A stretch of 36,759 nt of DNA, taken from the NCBI GenBank assembly GCA_946543085.1, contig CAMNLM010000012.1:1-36759 (forward strand). Reading direction: 5' to 3'. The position numbers and the translations under genes are program-made. This document shows positions 15,978 to 23,851 of the stretch, one piece after another. The stretch's first letter is position 1. Every line of letters starts with the position of its first letter. The notes under the pieces are model-generated. The model did not search any database. It worked only from the letters and a program-made list of their open reading frames with translations, and was not told the origin of the DNA. The DNA comes from an uncultured Clostridia bacterium. GTDB taxonomy: Bacteria; Bacillota; Clostridia; Christensenellales; Aristaeellaceae.

Positions 15978-17072
15978 TCAGGTATGCCTGATCTTCAGGC
16001 GGAGTCGGTTCGGCAGCTCCTCGCCTTCGTCCCAGCTGTATTCAATGGCTTCCGCGATGCCCCGCACCACGGCAAGCGACAGCGCGTCGTCCGCCGCGGT
16101 CGGGTCCCTCCGGGGGCCGTTGCAGCGGATGGTCCACTCGGCGTTCTCCGTCTCCCCGGCATATTCCACGACGGCCTGGACGCGCGGCTGCTCCAGCGCG
16201 GGGACCAGAATCTGTCCAACCGTCTCCTCGAAGGCGAGCAGAATGCGGCTGGCCAGCTTTTTCGGGATCTGGTTCCTGCTGCAGTAGCCCTCGATCTGCG
16301 AGGCCATGCCGAGGAAGTCGTAATCCTTGCTGGCGATGTTCAGCTCCAGCACCTTCAGCTTCCGCACAAATCGCCGGGTTTTCTCGCGCCGGGGGTGCTC
16401 GAAGATCTGCTCCGGCGTCCCGTCCTCGTAGATGCCGCCCTCGTCCATGAAGAACACGCGGTTCGAGATGGCGCGGGCAAAGCTCATCTCGTGCGTCACG
16501 ATCATCAGCGTCTTGCCGGTCTTCGCGAGGTCGCGGATCACGGCCTGCACCTCGCCCACCATCGTGGGGTCAAGGGCGCTGGTGGGTTCGTCCAGCAGGA
16601 TGATGTCCGGGTCCATGGCCAGGGTGCGGGCGATGGCGATGCGCTGCTTCTGTCCGCCGGAGAGCTCGTCCGGATAATTCAGCGCCTTCTCCGCCAGACC
16701 CACCGTGCGCAGCAGGCGCATGCCCGTGTCGTAGGCCTCCTGCTTGCTCTTGCCCAGCAGATCCATCGGCGAGAGCATAATGTTCTCGATCACGGTCAGG
16801 TGGCCGAAGAGGTTGAAGGACTGGAACACCATGCCCATCTTCTGGCGGATCTTCTCCAGATTGCACCTGCGGGCCGTGATCTCCTCGCCGTCGATCCAGA
16901 TGTGGCCGTCCGTGGGCTTCTCCAGCAGATTGATGCAGCGCAGCAGCGTGCTCTTGCCCGTGCCGGACGGGCCGATCACGGCGATCACGTCGCCGTCGTT
17001 GATCTCGACGCTCACGTCCTTCAGGGGAATCGCGTTGTCATATTGCTTCCTCAGATGCTCAATCTTAATCAT
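15978..17072 (-). CDS. Polar-amino-acid-type ABC transporter ATPase with C-terminal GHKL-like domain
   Basis: Residues 1-240 form a GlnQ/HisP-type ATPase: Walker A GPSGTGKST (34-42), Q-loop VFQSFNLF, signature LSGGQ (137-141), Walker B and D-loop LLDEPTSALDP, and switch His194. The family normally ends near residue 245; here about 120 more residues follow. They read like an anti-sigma/GHKL-type domain (LASRILLAFEETVGQIL, then DDALSLAVVRGIAEAIEYS and NRLRLKI), but the ATP-site Asn is Gln287 and the DxGxG Asp looks like Asn318, so it is probably a degenerate fold with a regulatory role. The gene overlaps the permease gene by eight bases and serves as its energy unit. The ATPase assignment is firm; the C-terminal reading is inference. 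Confidence 0.9.
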   Translation of the reverse strand: MIKIEHLRKQYDNAIPLKDVSVEINDGDVIAVIGPSGTGKSTLLRCINLLEKPTDGHIWIDGEEITARRCNLEKIRQKMGMVFQSFNLFGHLTVIENIMLSPMDLLGKSKQEAYDTGMRLLRTVGLAEKALNYPDELSGGQKQRIAIARTLAMDPDIILLDEPTSALDPTMVGEVQAVIRDLAKTGKTLMIVTHEMSFARAISNRVFFMDEGGIYEDGTPEQIFEHPRREKTRRFVRKLKVLELNIASKDYDFLGMASQIEGYCSRNQIPKKLASRILLAFEETVGQILVPALEQPRVQAVVEYAGETENAEWTIRCNGPRRDPTAADDALSLAVVRGIAEAIEYSWDEGEELPNRLRLKIRHT

Positions 17073-20000
17073 GGGTGTTCACCCCCTTCAGGATGCGATC
17101 GCGCCTGCGCTTCTTGGGGTCAATGCGCAGGCGGATGCGGCTGACCGCGAAGCTGAACAGCCCCTCCAGCGCGAAGTAGATGACCGCGATGGCAATCAGC
17201 GGGAAGAAGGCCTCGAAGGTGCGGCTGCGGACGATGTCACCCATCTTGGTCAGGTCCTGCACGGCGATATAGCCCACGATGGCCGTCGCCTTGATCAGGC
17301 CCACAATCTCGCTCTGGTAGGCGGGCAGGATGTGCGGGATCGCCTGCGGCAGGATGATGCGGAAGAAGGTGTGGCGGTTGGAGTGTCCCAGGGCGTAGGC
17401 GGCCTCGTACTGGCCCCGGTCCACCGCGTTGACGCCCATCTTCAGCATGCCGAAGACCGCCGCCCCGAAGGTGAGGGTGAAGCCGATGACGGCGACCGCA
17501 ATGCCGCTGATGGCGGTGGAGCCGAAGATGATGTAATACAGGATCATGAGCAGGACGACCATCGGCATGCCCTGCACCAGCCACATGGAGAACCGGGTGG
17601 CGGTATTCGCGGCCAGGTTGCCGTTGCGGCAGAGCATGAACAGCAGGAAGCCCAGCGCCGTGCCGAAAAGGATGGCGAGCACGGTGATCAGCAGGGTGTT
17701 GGCGATGCCCTGGAGGAACAGCTGCCAGCGGTCCTCGCGGATGAAGGTCTTGTTGAAGCTGGAGACGATGCCGTCCCAGAAGGAGGGCCCGGCGGCGTCC
17801 GCGGATGCGGCGGCGTCTTCGCTCCGCCGCACGACCATCACCACGCCGCCGGTGTAGTTCGGCTCGGAGAACAGGACGCTCTCCGCCCGCTCGGGCGTGA
17901 TGCTGATGCCCGCGCCGCCAAAGTCGCATTTGCCGGTCTGCACGGCGGGGAGCACCGCGTCATAGCTCATGTCCACGATCTCCAGGCCGTAGCCGTAGGC
18001 CTCGCAGAAGCGCACCGCGATATCGATGTCATAGCCCGCAATCCCGTTGTTCAGGTAATACTCGAAGGGCTCGTAGAGCGCCTCCGTCGCCAGGCGCAGC
18101 GTGCCGTTCGGCGCGGGGAACGCGCTGTAATCGGCGATCTTCTTCTGCGTTTCGTCATCGCCGAACCACCGCGCCTCGATGTCCGCCAGGGTTCCGTCCG
18201 CCGTGATGGCGCGGACAAACTCGCTGAACTGTCCGCGCAGCTTCGCACCCTCCTCCGTCATCGGGAAGACAAAGCCGAACGAGAACTGATCCAGGTATTC
18301 CGGGAGATAGGTGAGCTCGCCGTGCTCCCGCATCAGCGACTTTGCGACGGGTTCATCCACCGTGAAGGCGTCGATCTTCTGTGTAGTCAGCGCGTTCACA
18401 AGGTCCGCCTTGCTGTTGAAGTATTCCAGCCTGGAGTCCGGCAGGCGATTGCCGACCAGCTCGTCAAAGCTCGTGCCGGTCTGGACGCCGACGGTCTTTC
18501 CGTTCAGCGCGTCCATGGCAGCGCTGCCGTTCGGTCCGCCGGGCCCCGCGGGAAGCGTGGCCTCCGCGGCCGCCGCCGACTTCAGCACGGCCATCATCGT
18601 GCCGCCGGTATAATAGGGGTCGGAGAAATTGACAGTCTGCGCGCGCTCCTCGGTGATGCTGATGCCCGCCACGGCAAAATCCGCCTTGCCAGCCTGTATG
18701 GCGGGCAGGATGCCGTCGAAGCTCATCGCCTCCACCGTGAGACCATAGCCGTTGTCCTCGCAGAAGCGCGCGGTCATGTCGATCTCGAGGCCCACTACTT
18801 CGCCCCCGCGGTAATAGTTCAGCGGGGCGTAAGCGCCCTCGGTGGCCAGCCTCAGCGTGCCGTTGGGCGCCGGGAAGGAGGCGTAGTCCGGCAGGAGCTT
18901 GTCCTTCTCCGGGCCGCTGATCCACTTGTCGACGATCCGCTGCAGCTCGCCGTTTTCCCGCTGGGTTTCCAGCCAGGCGTTCACCTGCGCCAGCAGCCTG
19001 TCGCCGTCCGCGTTCTTGGGAAACACGTAGCCGTAGCTGAACTCGTCCATGTGATCGTTCAGCACGGTGATCGCGTCGTCCTCCGCCGCCATGAGCATCA
19101 GCACGGGCCCGTCTCCCGGAAAGCCGTCAATCTTGTTCGCCTTCATGGCCGCGGCCATGTCGGGATAGGAATTGAAATAGCTGAGCTTCGCGTCCGGCAG
19201 CGCGTCCGCCGTGATCCTGTCATAGGCCGTGCCGGTCTGCACGCCGATGCGCATGCCGTTCAGGTCGCTGATCCTCGCGATTCCGCCCTGCTTCCCGTCC
19301 TTCACCATGACTGCCATGGGTTCCTCATAAAGAATGTCGGAGAAGGGCAGGGCCTCGCGGCGCTCGGGCGTGATGTGCAGGTTGGCCATGATGCAGTCGA
19401 CGTCGCCGGTGACCGCGGCAGGGATGATCGCCCCATAGTCATAGACCTTGAAGCGCACATCCGCGCCCAGCCGCGCGGCGAAGCGATAGGCCAGCTCAAT
19501 GTCGAAGCCCGTCAGCCGGCTGCCGGCGTAATAGCTGTAAGGGGGCACGACTCCGGAGGTGCCGACCGTGAGGTGCAGGGACGGATGCTCAGGCAGCTTG
19601 ATTTCCGGCAGGTCGTCGGTCTTGTTCGCCTGCCAGCGCCTCAGCATCTCATCGAGCGTGCCGTCCGCCCTGATGTCCCTGATGAAGCTGTTGAGCTGCG
19701 CCTCCAGGTCGGGGATCTGGGACACTGGCGAGATGCCCAGGGCGATCTTCACCGTCTCGCTCATGTTTTCATCCAGCAGGCGCACGCCCCCGAAGCCCTC
19801 CGCGACGGTGAGTTCCATCTGGCTGCGGTCATGGACGTACGCATCAATTTTGCCCTGCGCCACGGAGGTGAAGCCCATGATCCTGTCGTTGAAATACTCG
19901 ATCCTTGCCTCCGGCAGCTCCGAGCGAACCGCCAGCTCCGCTGCGCTGCCCTGGCCGACGCCGACAATCATGCCCGGCCTGTTCAGCTGCGCGACGGAGG

Positions 20001-20079
20001 TGATCGTCTCCTCTGCGCCGGCAGCGCCCGCAAGCAGAACAAGCAGCGCCGCCGCCCAGATCAACAGCCTTTTCCGCAT
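17065..20079 (-). CDS. ABC permease fused to tandem amino-acid-type substrate-binding domains (half-full-full-half)
   Basis: This 1004-residue membrane protein would import a polar amino acid or similar solute together with the ATPase encoded downstream. A signal peptide (1-22) is followed by what looks like only the second lobe of an SBP (about 24-155), a complete SBP (167-390), another complete SBP (406-645), only the first lobe of a fourth (658-752), and then a HisM/GlnP-type permease (785-985). The EAA loop is in QYEAAYALGHSNRHTFFRII. The repeats are close copies: FPAPNGTLRLATE occurs twice, and EYFN, YFNS and EYFNS recur in the second lobes. ATG 20079 is chosen for its Arg-rich signal peptide; the frame can be extended to a TTG at 20103 with no better site. 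Lactococcal GlnPQ also has tandem SBPs, but two complete ones. Confidence 0.9.
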   Translation of the reverse strand: MRKRLLIWAAALLVLLAGAAGAEETITSVAQLNRPGMIVGVGQGSAAELAVRSELPEARIEYFNDRIMGFTSVAQGKIDAYVHDRSQMELTVAEGFGGVRLLDENMSETVKIALGISPVSQIPDLEAQLNSFIRDIRADGTLDEMLRRWQANKTDDLPEIKLPEHPSLHLTVGTSGVVPPYSYYAGSRLTGFDIELAYRFAARLGADVRFKVYDYGAIIPAAVTGDVDCIMANLHITPERREALPFSDILYEEPMAVMVKDGKQGGIARISDLNGMRIGVQTGTAYDRITADALPDAKLSYFNSYPDMAAAMKANKIDGFPGDGPVLMLMAAEDDAITVLNDHMDEFSYGYVFPKNADGDRLLAQVNAWLETQRENGELQRIVDKWISGPEKDKLLPDYASFPAPNGTLRLATEGAYAPLNYYRGGEVVGLEIDMTARFCEDNGYGLTVEAMSFDGILPAIQAGKADFAVAGISITEERAQTVNFSDPYYTGGTMMAVLKSAAAAEATLPAGPGGPNGSAAMDALNGKTVGVQTGTSFDELVGNRLPDSRLEYFNSKADLVNALTTQKIDAFTVDEPVAKSLMREHGELTYLPEYLDQFSFGFVFPMTEEGAKLRGQFSEFVRAITADGTLADIEARWFGDDETQKKIADYSAFPAPNGTLRLATEALYEPFEYYLNNGIAGYDIDIAVRFCEAYGYGLEIVDMSYDAVLPAVQTGKCDFGGAGISITPERAESVLFSEPNYTGGVVMVVRRSEDAAASADAAGPSFWDGIVSSFNKTFIREDRWQLFLQGIANTLLITVLAILFGTALGFLLFMLCRNGNLAANTATRFSMWLVQGMPMVVLLMILYYIIFGSTAISGIAVAVIGFTLTFGAAVFGMLKMGVNAVDRGQYEAAYALGHSNRHTFFRIILPQAIPHILPAYQSEIVGLIKATAIVGYIAVQDLTKMGDIVRSRTFEAFFPLIAIAVIYFALEGLFSFAVSRIRLRIDPKKRRRDRILKGVNTHD

Positions 20080-20109
20080 AAAAACAGTATCCCCCTGATG
20101 CAATGGTCA

Positions 20110-20125
20110 TATTAAGATATTAATA
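20110..20125 (-). promoter_or_regulatory. AT-rich palindrome in front of the transporter operon
   Basis: TATTAA-GATA-TTAATA is a perfect 6-base inverted repeat in GC-rich surroundings, 31 bases upstream of the permease start. On the minus strand it contains TAATAT, which could be a -10 box. It may be a repressor operator overlapping the promoter. Confidence 0.4.
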
Positions 20126-20225
20126 CGACAGAGAAAAGAAAAATCCTGCCGGACGGCCGCCGGCAGCGGCTGCTTCTTCCCCCGCGGCCGGCCGTTCAAA
20201 GCCGTTCTCCGCGCCGCTCCCTTCA

Positions 20226-20254
20226 TTGACAAATGTCCTTCGCCCCTGTATCAT
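20226..20254 (+). promoter_or_regulatory. Sigma-A promoter for the M3 peptidase gene
   Basis: TTGACA (20226-20231) and TATCAT (20249-20254) are separated by exactly 17 bases. Transcription should start near 20261, which rules out coding starts upstream of that point. Confidence 0.8.
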
Positions 20255-20309
20255 AAAGCCGGGTTCGCCCCGTGATCGGGAGATGAAAGAGAAAGAAGGC
20301 AGACAGACC

Positions 20310-21998
20310 ATGATGGATTTCCGCGAGATGCCCTATGCGCGCCCGGATATGGACGCCGTGAAAAAGTGTTATGAGACGACCATCCAAAGGCTGCGGGAGG
20401 CCGCGTCCTACACCGAGGCGCGCGAGGCCTTTTTCGCCCTGCAGGAGCAGGAGAAGCAGTCCGGCACGATGATGAGCCTGTGCTCCGTGCGCAACACCAT
20501 CGACACCACCGACGCCTATTACGACGGCGAGATGAAATGGCTGCGCGAGCAGAACGCCTCCCTCATCCCCCTGCGCAAGCGGTATCAGCAGGCGATGGCG
20601 GAGTGCCCCTTCCGCAAGGACTTTGAGCAGGAGTTCGGCGCGCAGCTGCTCCGCCTGATCGACGCCCAGCTGAAGATCACGGACGAGCGCATCATCGCCG
20701 ACACCATCCGCGAGGGCGAGCTGCAGCAGCAGTACCAGAAGGACAGCGCGATGGCCGTGACCGATTTCCGCGGCGAGAAGGTCAATTTCTACGGCCTGCT
20801 CAAGCACATGGAGAGCACCGACCGCGAGGAGCGCCGCGAGGCCTATCACGCCTGGGCCAAGCTCTACGAAGAGATCAGCCCGCGCCTCGACGCCCAGTAC
20901 GACGAGCTGGTGCGTCTGCGCGACGGCATGGCAAAGAAGCTCGGCTTCTCCAGCTACACCGACCTCGCCTATCTCGCCCGCCGCCGCTTCGACTACACGC
21001 AGGAGGACGTCGCCGCCTTCCGCCGCCAGGTGAAGGAGATCATCCCCCCCGCCGTGGCCGAGATCCGCGAGAAGCAGCGCCGGCGCCTGGGCGTGGACAG
21101 GCTGCGCTATTACGACGAGGCGCTGATCTTCGCCGAGGGCAACGCCAATCCCATCGGCGACATGGAAACCCTGGTCGCCAAGGCCCAGCAGATGTACCGC
21201 GAGATGAGCCCGGAGACCGGCGAGTTCTTCGACTTCATGGTGAAGTACCATCTGTTCGACCTCGAGACCCGCCCCGGCAAGCGCATGGGCGGCTATATGA
21301 CCCGCTTCCCGGCCTACCAGGCGCCCTTCATCTTCAGCAACTTCAACGGCACCAGCGCCGACGTGGACGTGCTGACCCACGAGGCCGGCCATGCCTTCCA
21401 GGGGTATCTGGCGATGCGCTCCATCCCGATCTCCATGCTCAGCGGCTCCACCTCGGAGATCAACGAGATCCACTCCATGACCATGGAGCACTTCGCCTAT
21501 CCGTGGATGGGGAGCTTTTTCGGCGAAAACGCGGAGAAATACATCACCGCCCACCTGATCGGCGCGATCTCGGTGATTCCCTACATGGTCTGCGTGGACG
21601 AATTCCAGCACAGGGTCTATGAGAAGCCCGACATGACCGCCCTGGAGCGCCGCCGCGTCTGGCGCGGGATCGAGCAGAACTACATGCCCTGGCGCGACTA
21701 CGACGGCGAAGCCTTCCTGGAGGAGGGCGGCTTTTGGATGCAGAAGCAGCACATCTTCCTCTACCCGTTCTATTACGTCGACTACGCCCTCGCCCAGATG
21801 TGCGCCTTCCAGTATTACGGCCGCATGAAGGAAAACAGGCCCCAGGCCTGGCAGGACTACCTGCGCCTCTGCCGTGCCGGCGGCACCAGGGGGTACTTCG
21901 AGCTGCTGGAGGTCGGCGACCTGCTCAATCCCTTCCGGGACGGCACGGTGGAGAAGAGCGTCGGCCACGTGATCGAAGAGCTGCGCGGGCGGTACTGA
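20310..21998 (+). CDS. M3-family oligoendopeptidase (PepF/M3B type)
   Basis: The 562-residue cytoplasmic zinc peptidase degrades short peptides. The metal site is HEAGH (His357, Glu358, His361), in the family context DVLTHEAGHAFQGY. The third ligand Glu is in SEINEIHSMTMEHFAYP, and the late substrate-binding block FYYVDYALAQ is present. The N-terminus MMDFREMPYARPDM is typical for the M3 oligoendopeptidase F subgroup. The ATG at 20310 or 20313 is chosen because the family start fits there, AGAAGG lies upstream, and the predicted transcript starts near 20261. The next gene, a gamma-glutamyltransferase homologue, lies 93 bases downstream; both may serve peptide turnover. Confidence 0.92.
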   Translation: MMDFREMPYARPDMDAVKKCYETTIQRLREAASYTEAREAFFALQEQEKQSGTMMSLCSVRNTIDTTDAYYDGEMKWLREQNASLIPLRKRYQQAMAECPFRKDFEQEFGAQLLRLIDAQLKITDERIIADTIREGELQQQYQKDSAMAVTDFRGEKVNFYGLLKHMESTDREERREAYHAWAKLYEEISPRLDAQYDELVRLRDGMAKKLGFSSYTDLAYLARRRFDYTQEDVAAFRRQVKEIIPPAVAEIREKQRRRLGVDRLRYYDEALIFAEGNANPIGDMETLVAKAQQMYREMSPETGEFFDFMVKYHLFDLETRPGKRMGGYMTRFPAYQAPFIFSNFNGTSADVDVLTHEAGHAFQGYLAMRSIPISMLSGSTSEINEIHSMTMEHFAYPWMGSFFGENAEKYITAHLIGAISVIPYMVCVDEFQHRVYEKPDMTALERRRVWRGIEQNYMPWRDYDGEAFLEEGGFWMQKQHIFLYPFYYVDYALAQMCAFQYYGRMKENRPQAWQDYLRLCRAGGTRGYFELLEVGDLLNPFRDGTVEKSVGHVIEELRGRY

Positions 21999-22091
21999 TC
22001 CGCCCTGCGGGCATCGGGCGGCGGCCCGCCGCTGCCCGGTGTCCCTTCCCTCCCGGATTCCCAGCCCTGTCCAACGGAAGGAGATTCAGCC

Positions 22092-23720
22092 ATGGAACCG
22101 CGCTTTGACCCGCTGGCCCAGCGCTACGCTTCCCAGCGCTTCCCGATCTATGCCCGCGGCGGCATGGTCAACTGCTCCAGTCCCCAGGCGGCCGCGGCCG
22201 GTCTGGAGATCCTGCGCGCGGGCGGCAACGCCATGGACGCCGCCGTGGCCGCCGCAGCGACGCTCACCGTGACCGAGCCCACCGCCAACGGCATCGGCAG
22301 CGACGCCTTCGCCCTCGTCTGGAGCGAAAAGGACCGCCGCCTTTACGGCCTCAACGCCAGCGGCCCAGCCCCGATGCTCGCGAGCGCCGAGCGCGTGCTG
22401 GCCGACGGAAAGGATCAGGACGGCAGGATGCCGCGCCTCGGCTGGACGCCCGTCACCGTGCCCGGCGCGCCCAGGGCCTGGGCGGAAATCAGCGGCCGCT
22501 TCGGCGCGCTGCCCTTCGCCCGCGTGCTGGCGCCCGCCGTGCGCTACGCCCGCCACGGTTACCCCTGCGCGCCCAACCTGGCCTGGATGTGGCAGCGCGC
22601 CTTCGCCCGCTATCAGCGCGTGCTGACCGAGCCCTGCTTTGAGGCCTGGTTCCGCACCTTCGCCCCGCAGGGCCGCGCGCCCGCCGCCGGAGAGCTCGTC
22701 ACCCTGCCCGACCACGCCGACACGCTCGAGGCCATCGGCGAGACCCGGGCGGAAGCCTTCTATACCGGGGAGCTGGCCCAAAAGATCGACGCCTGCAGCC
22801 GCAGGCACGGCGGATACCTGCGCTATGAGGATCTCGCCGCCTACCAGGCGCAGTGGGTCGAGCCAATCGGCCTGGACTACCGCGGCTACAGCGTCTGCGA
22901 GATTCCGCCCAACGGTCAGGGCATCGCGGCGCTGGCCGCGCTCAACATCCTCAAGGAATTCAGCTTCTCCCGGCGCGACTGCCCCGAAACCTTCCACCGG
23001 CAGATCGAGGCCATGAAGATGGCCTTTGCCGACGTGCTGGACACGGTGACCGATCCCGCGCACATGACCGTTGATCCCGCCACCCTGCTCGATCCCGCCT
23101 ACGGCGCGCGCAGGGCCGCCCAGATGGGCGGCACGGCCCGGGTCTGGACGCGCAGCCTGCCGCCCAGGAGCGGCACGGTCTACCTCTGCTGCGCCGACGG
23201 CGAGGGCAATATGGTCTCCTATATCCAGTCCAATTACATGGGCTTCGGCTCGGGCATCGTGGTCGACGGCACGGGCATCTCCCTGCAGAACCGCGGGGCG
23301 GATTTCTCCCTCGACCCGAAGGCCGCCAACTTTCTCCGACCCGGCAAGCGCAGCTACCACACGATCATCCCGGGCTTCCTGATGAAGGATGGCGCGCCGG
23401 TGGGGCCCTTCGGCGTGATGGGCGGCTACATGCAGCCCCAGGGCCATGTGCAGGTCGTGATGAACTACGTGGACTTTGCCATGGATCCCCAGCAGGCGCT
23501 GGACGCCCCGCGCTGGCAGTGGATGCGCGACGGCAGCGTGACCGTGGAGAGCCGCTTCGACCCGCAGCTCGCCCAGGCGCTCCGCCGCATGGGCCACGAC
23601 GTCCGCGCCGACCTCGATACGCCGAGCTTCGGCCGCGGGCAGATGATCGTCCGCCTGGACAGCGGCGTGCTGGTGGGCGGCACCGAGTCCCGCACGGACA
23701 GCAGCATCGCGTGCTGGTGA
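22092..23720 (+). CDS. Gamma-glutamyltransferase-family hydrolase, cytoplasmic type
   Basis: This 542-residue Ntn-hydrolase proenzyme would be self-cleaved before the nucleophile Thr362 in PPRSGTVYLCCADGEGN. Family marks include AGGNAMDAAVAAAATLTVTEP, NGIGSDAFALVW, PPNGQGIAALAALNIL and the late block PFGVMGGYMQPQGHVQV. There is no signal peptide, so it is predicted to act in the cytoplasm, unlike glutathione-scavenging secreted GGT; YwrD-like and acylase-like relatives share this. The usual lid and the gamma-glutamyl-binding Arg region could not be verified. The true substrate may be a gamma-glutamyl compound or another amide. A GGAAGGAGA site precedes the ATG and a terminator follows. Confidence 0.9.
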   Translation: MEPRFDPLAQRYASQRFPIYARGGMVNCSSPQAAAAGLEILRAGGNAMDAAVAAAATLTVTEPTANGIGSDAFALVWSEKDRRLYGLNASGPAPMLASAERVLADGKDQDGRMPRLGWTPVTVPGAPRAWAEISGRFGALPFARVLAPAVRYARHGYPCAPNLAWMWQRAFARYQRVLTEPCFEAWFRTFAPQGRAPAAGELVTLPDHADTLEAIGETRAEAFYTGELAQKIDACSRRHGGYLRYEDLAAYQAQWVEPIGLDYRGYSVCEIPPNGQGIAALAALNILKEFSFSRRDCPETFHRQIEAMKMAFADVLDTVTDPAHMTVDPATLLDPAYGARRAAQMGGTARVWTRSLPPRSGTVYLCCADGEGNMVSYIQSNYMGFGSGIVVDGTGISLQNRGADFSLDPKAANFLRPGKRSYHTIIPGFLMKDGAPVGPFGVMGGYMQPQGHVQVVMNYVDFAMDPQQALDAPRWQWMRDGSVTVESRFDPQLAQALRRMGHDVRADLDTPSFGRGQMIVRLDSGVLVGGTESRTDSSIACW

Positions 23721-23734
23721 CGCATGCGCCATAA

Positions 23735-23768
23735 GAAAAAGCCTATGCCTGCGCATGGGCTTTTTCCT
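23735..23768 (+). terminator. Terminator after the gamma-glutamyltransferase gene
   Basis: GAAAAAGCC followed by TATGC pairs with GCATGGGCTTTTTC (one mismatch) and ends in a T run. The A and T runs on either side would also let it work against minus-strand transcripts from the helicase gene. Confidence 0.75.
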
Positions 23769-23851
23769 GTGGCTGACCGCGGGACGGCGCTCCGCGGAAC
23801 GCTCTGGCAGGGGTTTGGGGACGCTGAACGTCTGCCAAAGAATGTCCCCGC

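Noticed and set aside
16744-20115. A very long plus-strand open frame (over 1100 codons) opposite the transporter genes.
   Set aside because: It lies antisense to clear ABC transporter genes, has low-complexity His/Val/Gln-rich composition typical of GC-rich shadow frames, and shows no domain or RBS.
20226-20309. An earlier start for the M3 peptidase at 20226 or 20283.
   Set aside because: 20226 falls inside the promoter and 20283 has GGGAG directly abutting the ATG; the family N-terminus fits 20310/20313.
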